Both the position numbers and the translations under genes were made by a program. A DNA stretch of 64,000 nt, taken from NCBI GenBank assembly GCA_936914845.1, contig CAKZGE010000007.1:62001-126000 (forward strand), given 5' to 3'. Under the pieces are notes generated by a model. That model ran no database searches, was not told the origin of the DNA, and saw only the letters and a list, made by a program, of their open reading frames with translations. This stretch comes from an uncultured Chloracidobacterium sp. GTDB lineage: Bacteria; Acidobacteriota; Blastocatellia; Pyrinomonadales; Pyrinomonadaceae. Position 1 is the stretch's first letter, and each line of letters opens with the position of its first letter. Shown here one piece after another: positions 9,121 through 18,536 of this stretch.

Positions 9121-10431
9121 ATGCTGAAGAAAGGATGGTCTGATCTTGTCCGAAGGTTGGGGTTTGCGACACTTGCGGTGGCGGCCGCGACGGTGCTTGC
9201 ATGCAGCAATAGCGATAGGTCCGGGGCGAACGTAAAACCGGAATTCGCTCCGGCTGCGCCCATCGCGGTTTCAACGGCGAAGGCCGAATCCCGTCAGACT
9301 CCGGCTTACATCCAGGCGACGGGAAGCCTTATCGCAGACGAGACTTCAAATATTGCTCCTCGAATCGCCGGAAAAATATCCAATGTGTCAGTGAATATAG
9401 GCGATTTTGTCCAAACCGGCCGCGTAATTGCAAAGATCGAAGATAGTGATGCCCGGCTGCAGCTGGCTTCTGCGAAAGCGGCCGTTAAGCAGGCGGAAGC
9501 GGCGGTTCGACAAGCGGAGGCTCGGCTGGGGCTATTGCCGAACGGCACCTTCAATGCTTCTGCAATTCCCGAGGTAAAGGCTGCAAATGCCAACTTTCAG
9601 CAGGCGGTAGCGGAACTTAAACAAGCCGATGCGAACGAGAAGCGGTATCGCGAACTGGTCGAATCGGGAGACGTTGCGATGATGACGTATGAGAATTTTC
9701 GGACTGTTCGCGACACGGCCCGGGCTCGAATGAACGCCGCCAAAGAGCAGCTCGATGCTGCCGTGAACGTCGCCCGTCAAAGCAATCAGGCCATAAAAAG
9801 TGCTGAAGCCGGAGTTGAGGCAGCTCGAACCCAGGTCGGAACAGCCGAACAGAATTTAGCGGACACGGTAATTAAGGCTCCTTTTGCGGGATTTATCAGT
9901 GACCGTCCGGTCGCGGTCGGAGAATTCGTCTCCACCGCCACGGTCGTCGCTACACTTTTGCGCGTCGATCCTATTCGGATCCAGATACAGATCGCAGAGG
10001 CCGACGTTCCGGCGGTGGTCATCGGACGCCAGGTTTCGATCGAAGTCGATGCATACAAAGATAGAAGATTTTCGGGTACTGTGACTGCTGTCAACCCTGC
10101 TCTCGATCCCGCTTCTCGATCGGCTGTCGTAGAAGCTCAGGTCGAAAATGGACAAAATCTTCTTCGAACGGGAATGTTTGCCGTCGCCCGTATAAATAAG
10201 GAAGGAAATGGCACCGGGATCTTTGTTCCCCGATCGGCCGTTTACAATGATCAGGCAACGCAATCCTTTAGAGCATTTGTCGTCGTTGACGGCGTGGTCA
10301 AACTTCGCGTTCTGCAGATCGGACCCGAAGAGGGGGATTCAGTTCAGGTGCTCGAGGGAATTGCTGCCGATGAAACGGTTGCCACAAGCAATTTGGACAA
10401 GCTTTTTGAAGGTGCAAAGGTAACGCTGTAG
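9121..10431 (+). CDS. RND efflux periplasmic adaptor (membrane fusion protein), lipoprotein
   Basis: The adaptor subunit linking an inner-membrane RND pump to TolC. The signal peptide ends in LACSN, a lipobox, so the protein is likely lipid-anchored. The barrel-sandwich segment starting at YIQATGSL and the return segment ADTVIKAPFAGFISD flank a long alpha-hairpin coiled coil (residues about 110-240). I chose the ATG at 9121 because it begins the lipoprotein signal; an upstream in-frame start at 8983 would put 46 unrelated residues before it. The RND permease follows 18 bases downstream, then TolC, so all three form one operon. Confidence 0.93.
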   Translation: MLKKGWSDLVRRLGFATLAVAAATVLACSNSDRSGANVKPEFAPAAPIAVSTAKAESRQTPAYIQATGSLIADETSNIAPRIAGKISNVSVNIGDFVQTGRVIAKIEDSDARLQLASAKAAVKQAEAAVRQAEARLGLLPNGTFNASAIPEVKAANANFQQAVAELKQADANEKRYRELVESGDVAMMTYENFRTVRDTARARMNAAKEQLDAAVNVARQSNQAIKSAEAGVEAARTQVGTAEQNLADTVIKAPFAGFISDRPVAVGEFVSTATVVATLLRVDPIRIQIQIAEADVPAVVIGRQVSIEVDAYKDRRFSGTVTAVNPALDPASRSAVVEAQVENGQNLLRTGMFAVARINKEGNGTGIFVPRSAVYNDQATQSFRAFVVVDGVVKLRVLQIGPEEGDSVQVLEGIAADETVATSNLDKLFEGAKVTL

Positions 10432-10449
10432 GTCGAAATTTGATCGAAA

Positions 10450-13400
10450 ATGCAATGGCTAGCTGAAATTTGTGTACACCGTCCTGTATTTGCCACGGTC
10501 ATCGTCACATTCATGACGGTTGTCGGCGGGTTCAGCTTTTTCACGCTTGGCATAGATCGGTTTCCGAAGATAGACCTGCCCACCGTCAATGTTTCGACAA
10601 GCAATCCCGGCGCGGCACCGGAGGAAGTGGAATCTGAGATAACTGAGGTTATTGAAGGAGCATTGAACACGGTACCCGGAATTGAAGAGATGCGCTCGAC
10701 ATCTTCCCGCGGAAGTTCCAATGTAACGCTTACCTTCAATCTCGATAAAGATCCCGACCAGGCGTATCAAGAGATTCAACAAAAGCTCAGTTCCGTTACG
10801 AATCGTTTGCCTGAAACGGCGGACCCGCCCATCGCCCGCAAATCGGATCCGGACTCGCAACCGGTTCTCCAATACGTTATCAGCGGCCAGCGAAACGTTT
10901 CGGAACTGACGGACCTCGTAGAGAATTTGATACAAAAGCGGATCGAATCTTCAGATGGTGTCGGCGAGGTGGTTATCTTCGGGGGGCGCCAGCGGGAGAT
11001 CAAGATCTATGTTGATCCGGAGCGGCTGAGAGCATACGATCTCACCGCCGCTCAAGTCTCTGCGGCGGTAGCTGCTCAAAATCAGGAGTTGCCCGGAGGA
11101 AATCTTGTCGAAGGTACCAAAACCCTTGGTCTGCGGACACTCAGCAAGGTAACTGAGGTTAAAGATTTTAACGACGTAGTTATAGCTTCGCGCAATGGTT
11201 TTCCAATACAGGTCAAGGATATCGGGCGGGTTGAGGATGGCGGTGTTGACGCAACGACCGCCGCCTCTATGAACGGTGTTCAGTCCGTTTCGGTCGCTAT
11301 CAGAAAACAATCGGGGGCAAATACCGTGGCGGTCATTGACAATGTCAAGAGCCGCATGGAAGAGATAATACCGAATTTACCGGACGATCTGAAAGTTTCG
11401 GTGATCCGGGACCAGTCTGAGTTTATCCTCAATAGTTTACACGCGATCGAAGAGCATTTGATCTTAGGCGGCATTTTTGCGGCGATCATTGTTTTTTTAT
11501 TTCTTTGGAATTTTCGATCGACCATAATATCGGCGTTGGCAATTCCGGTTTCGATCATCGCCTCCTTTGCCGCGATCGCAGCATTTGGTTACTCGCTTAA
11601 CCAAATGACAATGTTGGCTTTGACTCTGATGGTCGGTATCGTGATCGATGATGCGATCGTCGTTCTTGAAAACATTTACCGATTCGTCGAAGAAAAGGGA
11701 ATGGATCCGTTCCAAGCCGCGGTCGAAGGGACACGTGAGATAGGGTTGGCGGTTTTAGCCACCACGCTTTCGCTGCTGGCCGTGTTTATTCCCGTCGGCT
11801 TTATGAGCGGTATCGTTGGGCGTTTCATGTCGTCCTTCGGATTGACGTCTGCCGCAGCGATAGCCGTTTCATTGATCGTATCTTTTACGCTGACGCCTAT
11901 GCTGGCCGCCCGTTGGATCAAGAAACCGGAGCATGAACCAGTTAGCGACGAGAGGGAAGATTCGGTCGAGGACAGCCGCCATAGTAATGAGGCTCCGACA
12001 TCTCAGCCGCATGAAAGTAAGGATGGACGAATATATGGTGCAATAGATTCTGCCTACACGTGGCTGCTGAGGATCGCTATGCGATTTCGTTGGGCGGTTG
12101 TGCTGATCTGCGTTCTGGTTGTTGCATCCAGCTACCCTTTGTATCGGTATGTGGGAATGGCATTTTTGCCTGATGAGGATGAATCGCTTTTCCAAGTTAA
12201 TCTTCGTGGCCCACAAGGGACAAGTCTTTCTGCGACGCAGTCGATCCTCGACAGGATCGCTCGCGACATCCGCGAACAGCTTCCGGGTGTTCAGGACACC
12301 GTCGTGATCGCCGGTGGCTTTGGCGGTGGCGGAGGTTCGTCCCATACAGGTTTCGTGAATGTCAGCTTGGTGCCGGTTGCACAACGCTATAGATCTCAGG
12401 CAGAACTCATCAATCAGACACGGAATATCGTAAAACCGTACGGCAGCAAAGATTACAGAATAAGCGTTTCCGCATCGTCTTCGATCGCAGGCAGCATCGG
12501 GCTGGGGCGCGGCGGATCCGGGGTCGGATACTACATTGCCGGGCCAGATATGCAGCAGCTAAATCAATATGCCGAACAATTGGCAGACAAACTGCGACAA
12601 GACCCGTTGTTTCGCGACCCGGACACATCCGTAGATGTTGGTACGCCGGAACTGCGTGTGGTTATTGACCGAACTAAGGCCGCCGACCTCGGTGTCCAAG
12701 CTTCGGATGTGGCACGAACTTTAAACATTCTTGCGGCGGGGCAGACCGTTTCAACCTTTAGCGAGGGGTCGGACCAGTACGATGTCGTTGTCCAGGCTGA
12801 TGAAAGGTTTCGCCGCACCCGCGATAGTTTGCAGTATTTTACTGTCCCATCAGCAAACGGCGGTACGATCGGGCTCGAAAAGCTGGTAAAGATCGAAGAA
12901 TCGCGCAGTCCCGCTTCTATCAGTCGGCTGAACAGACAGCGTCAGGTAACCGTTTCGTCAAGTCTTGGAGAAGGGGCTTCGGAATCGGCCGCCCTGGCTA
13001 AGATCGAACAATATGCCAAAGAGATGAATATGGGGCCGGAATATGTAACGGGCGTTACGGGCCAATCAAAAGAATTAAATCGTGCATACGATTCTTTTAT
13101 GTACGCATTTCTTCTTTCGTTCGTGTTCATGTATCTGATCTTGGCTGCCCAGTTCGAATCTTTTATCCATCCGGTAACCATTTTGTTGACCTTGCCGCTT
13201 TCGGTACCTTTTGCATTGCTTTCTACGGCGTTGGCAGGCCAAACACTCAATATTTTTTCGGCTCTGGGCATTTTGTTGCTTTTTGGGATCGTTAAGAAGA
13301 ATGCGATCTTGCAGATCGACCATACAAATACGCTTCGGGAACATGGCTTAAACCGCTATGACGCGATCATCCAGGCAAATAGGGATAGGCTTCGGCCGAT

Positions 13401-13707
13401 CTTGATGACGACGCTCGCTCTCGTTGCCGGTATGATCCCGCTTACGCTTGGTTCCGGAGCGGGAGCGGCAACCAACCGATCGATCGGCATCTTGGTCGTC
13501 GGCGGCCAATCCATGTGTTTGCTGCTGACTCTGCTGGCGGTTCCGGTTTTCTATTCTCTATTTGACGACGCCGCTGAATCGTCTCTATGGGGAAAGATCG
13601 CGGGTGGTCTAAGTAACATGAAGAAAAAGGCGTTTTCGATATTTAGATCGCGGCCGGCCGCACAGGAGGAACCGCGGGAAACTGTTGATGCGGAAGCGGG
13701 AAATTGA
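10450..13707 (+). CDS. HAE1-family RND efflux permease
   Basis: The inner-membrane proton-driven pump subunit, 1085 residues, with the expected duplicated layout of 12 membrane helices and two large periplasmic loops. The proton-relay aspartates are visible in GIVIDDAIVVLENI (about residue 400) and the lysine in GIVKKNAIL (about residue 950). A charged linker of about 45 residues (roughly 495-540, rich in Glu, Ser and His) sits in the cytoplasmic loop between the two halves, longer than usual. A Gly-rich loop occurs near residue 620. Substrate is not predictable; drugs, solvents or lipids are possible. Confidence 0.95.
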   Translation: MQWLAEICVHRPVFATVIVTFMTVVGGFSFFTLGIDRFPKIDLPTVNVSTSNPGAAPEEVESEITEVIEGALNTVPGIEEMRSTSSRGSSNVTLTFNLDKDPDQAYQEIQQKLSSVTNRLPETADPPIARKSDPDSQPVLQYVISGQRNVSELTDLVENLIQKRIESSDGVGEVVIFGGRQREIKIYVDPERLRAYDLTAAQVSAAVAAQNQELPGGNLVEGTKTLGLRTLSKVTEVKDFNDVVIASRNGFPIQVKDIGRVEDGGVDATTAASMNGVQSVSVAIRKQSGANTVAVIDNVKSRMEEIIPNLPDDLKVSVIRDQSEFILNSLHAIEEHLILGGIFAAIIVFLFLWNFRSTIISALAIPVSIIASFAAIAAFGYSLNQMTMLALTLMVGIVIDDAIVVLENIYRFVEEKGMDPFQAAVEGTREIGLAVLATTLSLLAVFIPVGFMSGIVGRFMSSFGLTSAAAIAVSLIVSFTLTPMLAARWIKKPEHEPVSDEREDSVEDSRHSNEAPTSQPHESKDGRIYGAIDSAYTWLLRIAMRFRWAVVLICVLVVASSYPLYRYVGMAFLPDEDESLFQVNLRGPQGTSLSATQSILDRIARDIREQLPGVQDTVVIAGGFGGGGGSSHTGFVNVSLVPVAQRYRSQAELINQTRNIVKPYGSKDYRISVSASSSIAGSIGLGRGGSGVGYYIAGPDMQQLNQYAEQLADKLRQDPLFRDPDTSVDVGTPELRVVIDRTKAADLGVQASDVARTLNILAAGQTVSTFSEGSDQYDVVVQADERFRRTRDSLQYFTVPSANGGTIGLEKLVKIEESRSPASISRLNRQRQVTVSSSLGEGASESAALAKIEQYAKEMNMGPEYVTGVTGQSKELNRAYDSFMYAFLLSFVFMYLILAAQFESFIHPVTILLTLPLSVPFALLSTALAGQTLNIFSALGILLLFGIVKKNAILQIDHTNTLREHGLNRYDAIIQANRDRLRPILMTTLALVAGMIPLTLGSGAGAATNRSIGILVVGGQSMCLLLTLLAVPVFYSLFDDAAESSLWGKIAGGLSNMKKKAFSIFRSRPAAQEEPRETVDAEAGN

Positions 13708-13716
13708 TATTCGTTA

Positions 13717-15495
13717 ATGTTTAGACCTATTGCGACAGTTTTAATATCTATCTTTGCCTCGGTGGTTATCAATGGGCAAGTGCCTGTAGCCTCGCCGAGC
13801 CCGGCTCCGCCTTCGGCCGTTACACAGCTTGATATTTCTCCGGCGGATCTGCCGAGCGATCCTCCGCCGATCGCTCCCGATTTTTCTGCTCCGCAACGGC
13901 CGTTGCCGCCGGGCGACCGCGTAGGAGTTGACCCTGCGAAAGCTCTTTCGCTGACGATCGATCAGGCGATCGAAATGGCGCTTAAAAACAATAACGATAT
14001 TGAAGCGTCGAGAAAAGACGTTCGAATAGCTGAATTCAATTTGAAGGCGGCTCGCGGCATTTACGATCCGATACTGGCCGCAGAGGGTTACTACGAAAGT
14101 CGCACGACGCCAACCGCATCTGCGATCGGCGGAGCTCCGGACGGTAAACTAACACAGAATCAATTTTTCGGTTCCGCCGGAGTAAATGGATTTACGCCAA
14201 ATTATGGCGGATCTTACACCGCAGGCTTCAATTCGGCCCGCACCAACACGTCGAATCTGAACGCACTATTGAATCCGCAATACCCGACGAATCTGACCTT
14301 TGAATACGTACAGCCGCTGTTTCGCAATTTCCGGATCGATCAAAACCGGAGAAATATTCAGATCGCCAGCAAAAATGTAAGTCTGAGCGACTGGCAGTTT
14401 CGTCAAAGGGCTATAGAGGTCGTAGCTGCCGTCGAACAAGCATATTGGGACCTGGCTTTCGGGCTCCGCAATTTACAGGTAAAGCTTGACGCGGTAAGAC
14501 AGGCTCGGACACAGCTTGAAAGCAGCAAGCGACTCGTGGACAAAGGAGTTTCACCACCCATCGATATCGTCTCCGGAACGGCACAAATCACATCGTTGGA
14601 ACAGGAGGTGTATTTAGCTCAAGAGGCCGTAACTCGAGCCGAAAACACTTTGAAAACTCTCGTGTTGATGGATCGTACAGATGAGGGCTGGGAGCGGCCG
14701 ATGACCCCAATTTCACCGCTCGTGCTGGAAACGCCTAAGATCGGAATAGAGGTAGCGGCGGCAGAGGCTATCAAAAATCGTCCCGAAATTCGGCAACTGA
14801 TCACGAATCGAGAGATAAATGACATAGACCGGCGTTTTTTCCGCGATCAAACAAAGCCGCAGATAGACCTAGTGGGCTCCTATACGGCGGCAGGACTCGC
14901 CGGCGTAGCGACTCCTCCCCGAACAACAACTCCGTCAGCTCTGACGACCCGCGTTAATGAACTTTCAACGATTGCCGGACTGCCGCCGCTGCCTACAACC
15001 ACGACGACAACGACGGTCCCCGAAAATTTGGTTGGAAACTATCTCAATTCTCTCGGAAATCTGATCGCGCAAGATTTTCCTGCCTACCGGGTCGGCGTTC
15101 GGATCTCATTGCCATGGAATAATTCGGTCGCAAAAGCCAATTTGGCCCGCACGATCACAGAAGGCGAGCGCCTGTCGAACATTCGTGCACAGGCGGAACA
15201 ATTGATAGAAGCGGAGGTCCGCAATGCACTGCAAGCCGTTCGCTCTTCCGAAGCTCGAGTGGCGTCGGCTTTAGCAGCAAGACAGGCTGCTGAACAGGTT
15301 TATGCCAGCGAAGAAAGGTTGTTCCGGGCCGGCACATCGACATTTTTTATGGTGCTTCAGCGTCAAAACGAATTGATCGCGGCGCGGGGAAGGGAACTTC
15401 AGGCACAAACCGATCTTAACAAGGCCATTTCCGAATTCCACAGGGCGACGGGTACGACGCTTACTGCCAACAGTGTGACCGTAGAGGATCGTTGA
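13717..15495 (+). CDS. TolC-family outer-membrane efflux protein
   Basis: The outer-membrane channel of the pump, 592 residues, with an N-terminal signal sequence and a Pro-rich region before the first repeat. Two TolC repeats are visible: one from about residue 85 (LTIDQAIEMALKNNNDIEAS) and a C-terminal helical repeat ending in LNKAISEFHRATGTTL, typical of OEP domains. An insertion near residues 395-440 contains a run of seven threonines, probably in a surface or periplasmic loop. It starts 9 bases after the permease and ends the efflux operon. Confidence 0.92.
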   Translation: MFRPIATVLISIFASVVINGQVPVASPSPAPPSAVTQLDISPADLPSDPPPIAPDFSAPQRPLPPGDRVGVDPAKALSLTIDQAIEMALKNNNDIEASRKDVRIAEFNLKAARGIYDPILAAEGYYESRTTPTASAIGGAPDGKLTQNQFFGSAGVNGFTPNYGGSYTAGFNSARTNTSNLNALLNPQYPTNLTFEYVQPLFRNFRIDQNRRNIQIASKNVSLSDWQFRQRAIEVVAAVEQAYWDLAFGLRNLQVKLDAVRQARTQLESSKRLVDKGVSPPIDIVSGTAQITSLEQEVYLAQEAVTRAENTLKTLVLMDRTDEGWERPMTPISPLVLETPKIGIEVAAAEAIKNRPEIRQLITNREINDIDRRFFRDQTKPQIDLVGSYTAAGLAGVATPPRTTTPSALTTRVNELSTIAGLPPLPTTTTTTTVPENLVGNYLNSLGNLIAQDFPAYRVGVRISLPWNNSVAKANLARTITEGERLSNIRAQAEQLIEAEVRNALQAVRSSEARVASALAARQAAEQVYASEERLFRAGTSTFFMVLQRQNELIAARGRELQAQTDLNKAISEFHRATGTTLTANSVTVEDR

Positions 15496-15606
15496 TCTTT
15501 TTGAAACTTTCAACGTTCGCAAACTCGTATCAATGATTAGCGACGGAACTTCCGAACCGTGGCTTTGTCTGCATCTTCCTTGTAAATTTTAGATTTTGAG
15601 GTGAAT

Positions 15607-17025
15607 ATGAGATCTCTTTTTAATAGGGCATCCGCCGGCATATTATCCGGCTTAGTGATGCTTACACTCACCGTTACCGCTACTGCCCAAAAGAAACAGG
15701 AAAACTTATCGTTGAACGTTCCAATTGTCTATTACAAACTGCCAAATGGATTAAAGGTGGTCCTCTCACAGGAAAAGAGTGCTCCGTTGGTTACGGTAGC
15801 GGTCTATTACAATATCGGATTTCGTATCGAACCGCGCGACCGTACCGGCTTTGCCCATTTATTTGAACATCTTATGTTTCAGGGTTCAAAAAATTTAGGC
15901 AAGATGGAATATATAAAGCTTGTACAGAGCAATGGCGGTGTGCTCAATGGCTCAACCCGCTTCGACTTTACGAATTATTTTGCAGTTGTTCCAGCGAACA
16001 AACTTGAAACGCTATTGTGGGCTGAAGCCGACCGAATGGCCGGACTGGATATTACAGAAGCTAATTTAAAGAATCAACAGGGCGTCGTCGGCAACGAAGT
16101 AAAAGTCAATGTGCTCAACCAGCCTTATGGAACATTCCCGTGGATAGATCTGCCAATGGCCGCTTTTACTAACTGGTATAACTCTCATAATTTTTATGGT
16201 GATCTAAATGATATCGAGGCCGCAACGCTCGAAGATTCGAAGGCGTTTTTTACGAAATATTATTCACCCCAGAATGCCGTATTGGTTGTGACCGGCGATT
16301 TTGATCAACCGGAAGCCAAAGCATGGATCGAACGTTACTTTTCCGAGATCCCGTCACAGAAACCGGACGTAATGCCGGACATAACCGAACCCAAACAGAC
16401 TGAGGAAAAGACAGTTGTCAGAATGGATAAGCTTGCGAAAAAGCCGGCGCTCGGATTTGGCTATCAGATGCCAAAACGCGGAACGCCGGAATATTATGCA
16501 ATGGGCTTGATCGACCAAATACTGGTCCAAGGGGAAGACAGCCGCCTATACCAGGAATTGGTGAAACACAAGAATTACACCGGGAGCCTGAGCGGGGGCA
16601 TTAACGCCTATCTTGGCAATATGTTCAATTACAATGGGCCGATGCTTTTTACTGTAGATCTGATCCACGACGACAAATTTACTCCGCAGGAAATATTGGG
16701 GGCGACAGACAAAATAGTGGACGATCTCCAAAACAAAGCTGTCTCGCAGGCAGAGATCGACCGCGCGATCGTGAAACTGCGTTCGGGACTTTACGATACG
16801 ATGACCCAGTTCGGTGGAGTCGGGCGAGCTGATCTTTTAGCTTGTTTTGCTCTATTCGATGACCGGCCGCAGGAGATCAACGAGATCGAGGCCAATTTCA
16901 GAAAGGTCTCACCGGAATTGATACAGCAAACTGCTAAGGATTATCTGAGAAAAACAAATCGAACCGTAGTAATAGTGAATCCGGAAAAGACGGAAACCGC
17001 CGCTCCGAAAGGAGGTGTAAATTAA
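15607..17025 (+). CDS. M16-family zinc peptidase (active subunit)
   Basis: A secreted peptidase of about 472 residues with a signal peptide ending near TATAQ. The inverted zinc motif HLFEH (HxxEH) lies at the start of the N-terminal M16 domain, after GFAH, with the downstream ligand Glu plausible in the NEVKVNV segment about 75 residues later. The ATG at 15607 follows GAGGTG by a good distance; an in-frame GTG at 15601 is part of that ribosome site. It overlaps the second M16 gene by one base (TAATG), so the two are translationally coupled and likely form a heterodimer. Confidence 0.92.
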   Translation: MRSLFNRASAGILSGLVMLTLTVTATAQKKQENLSLNVPIVYYKLPNGLKVVLSQEKSAPLVTVAVYYNIGFRIEPRDRTGFAHLFEHLMFQGSKNLGKMEYIKLVQSNGGVLNGSTRFDFTNYFAVVPANKLETLLWAEADRMAGLDITEANLKNQQGVVGNEVKVNVLNQPYGTFPWIDLPMAAFTNWYNSHNFYGDLNDIEAATLEDSKAFFTKYYSPQNAVLVVTGDFDQPEAKAWIERYFSEIPSQKPDVMPDITEPKQTEEKTVVRMDKLAKKPALGFGYQMPKRGTPEYYAMGLIDQILVQGEDSRLYQELVKHKNYTGSLSGGINAYLGNMFNYNGPMLFTVDLIHDDKFTPQEILGATDKIVDDLQNKAVSQAEIDRAIVKLRSGLYDTMTQFGGVGRADLLACFALFDDRPQEINEIEANFRKVSPELIQQTAKDYLRKTNRTVVIVNPEKTETAAPKGGVN

Positions 17026-18422
17026 TGTTAGAAATATCATCGAAGAAATTGTTTGTCGCCTCAATGGTCGTTTTGGCCTTCGCGGGAATATTCGCAGGTG
17101 TCGCGAAAGCCCAAAAACAAGCACCACCAAAGGGCGGTCCGGCAAAGCCGTTTGTTTTTCCAAAACAGGAAACCTACGTCCTTAAAAATGGAATGAAAGT
17201 GACCTTGGTTCAATATGGAACGGTCCCAAAAGTAGCCATTCAGGCAGTTAGCAGGGTCGGGTCGCTTAATGAAAAGAGCGAACAGCGCTGGATATCAGAT
17301 ATTACAGCCACGCTTTTAAAGGAGGGGACGGCCAAACGATCGGCGGAACAGATCGCTCGTGAGACGGCTGAAATGGGCGGCACGATATTTACCGGAGCCG
17401 GAACCGACACGACGACGGTCGGCGGCGAAGTGCTTAGTGAATTTGATACCAAGTTCATATCCCTTTTGGCGGACATTATGCGCGAACCGCGATTCGATGC
17501 CCGCGACCTGGAAACCGTTCGAGCGAACAAGATACGTGAGGTCGCCATTGCAAATGCCCAAGCAGGGACCATTGCTTGGGAAAAGTTCCGCAAGGTTCTT
17601 TTTGCAGACCACCCGTACGGAGATCCTTACCAGACCGAAGCGATCTTGAAGACATTTACGCCTGAAAGCGTCAAGGCGTTCTATGATAGCGAGTATGGTG
17701 CTGCTCGCACACATCTCTATGTCGTGGGAAAGTTCAATACGACGGACGTTAAGAAGGCAATAGAATTAGGGTTTACAAGCTGGAAAAAAGGGCTGGAGCC
17801 GATACGAAACATACCGACGCCGAATGCAAATCCATCACTCTCGGTCATAGATCGGCCCGGGGCTCCGCAGTCAACTATCTATCTTGGAATGCCTGCTGTT
17901 TCGCCATCTGACGCAGATTTTATAAAGTTCGTTGTAATGGACAGTCTGCTGGGCGGGTCTTTTGGTTCGCGGATCACATCGAATATTCGAGAAGATAAAG
18001 GCTACACATATTCGCCGCGAAGCAGCGTTTGGAATCGTTATAAGGTCGGTTATTGGTATGAAAATGCCGATGTGACAACCGAGGCGACTGGGGCATCTAT
18101 CAAGGAAATCCTATTTGAGATCGATCGGCTGCAAAAAGAACCTCCGACAGAGGCGGAACTGCAAGGGATAAAGAATTATCTCGTCGGCATCTATGTGCTT
18201 CAAAATTCCAGTCGAGCGGGCGTTATAAATCAACTTCAAAACGTCGATCTCAATGAACTTGAAAAAGGATATCTCGATTCATATATTCAAAAGATTGGGA
18301 CTGTCTCGCCGAAAGATGTGCAGGAAGTTGCGCGCAAATATCTCTCCAGAGACAAAATGACGATCGTAGTTGTCGGCGACCGGTCGAAGATCGACGAACA
18401 ATTGAAGCCCTACCAAAAGTGA
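17025..18422 (+). CDS. M16-family peptidase-like protein (inactive partner)
   Basis: A 465-residue exported protein with a signal peptide ending near KAQ and the M16 fold (LKNGMKVTLVQYG near residue 52, later GGSFGSRI and the DKGYTYSPRS substrate-binding R/Y segment). At the position where the active partner has HxxEH it reads WISDITATLLKEGT, so zinc ligands are missing. This matches known bacterial M16B pairs in which one subunit keeps the zinc site and the other the R/Y pair. A near-perfect ribosome site AAAGGAGGTG precedes the ATG. A terminator follows immediately. Confidence 0.9.
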   Translation: MLEISSKKLFVASMVVLAFAGIFAGVAKAQKQAPPKGGPAKPFVFPKQETYVLKNGMKVTLVQYGTVPKVAIQAVSRVGSLNEKSEQRWISDITATLLKEGTAKRSAEQIARETAEMGGTIFTGAGTDTTTVGGEVLSEFDTKFISLLADIMREPRFDARDLETVRANKIREVAIANAQAGTIAWEKFRKVLFADHPYGDPYQTEAILKTFTPESVKAFYDSEYGAARTHLYVVGKFNTTDVKKAIELGFTSWKKGLEPIRNIPTPNANPSLSVIDRPGAPQSTIYLGMPAVSPSDADFIKFVVMDSLLGGSFGSRITSNIREDKGYTYSPRSSVWNRYKVGYWYENADVTTEATGASIKEILFEIDRLQKEPPTEAELQGIKNYLVGIYVLQNSSRAGVINQLQNVDLNELEKGYLDSYIQKIGTVSPKDVQEVARKYLSRDKMTIVVVGDRSKIDEQLKPYQK

Positions 18423-18443
18423 GCGGGCTCAGTTTCAAAAAAA

Positions 18444-18471
18444 GGGCGGCCTCGCAGGCCGTCTTTTTTTT
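18444..18471 (+). terminator. Rho-independent terminator after the M16 pair
   Basis: The stem CGGCCT / AGGCCG with a three-base loop, extended by a G-T and a G-C pair, is followed by TC and eight T. It lies about 20 bases after the stop codon of the second M16 gene. Confidence 0.85.
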
Positions 18472-18536
18472 GGGCCGATCTTGTCGCGACATTCGCGTTG
18501 TGTCTTTGAAGAAGAGTTTTGGAGAAAAATAACGCT

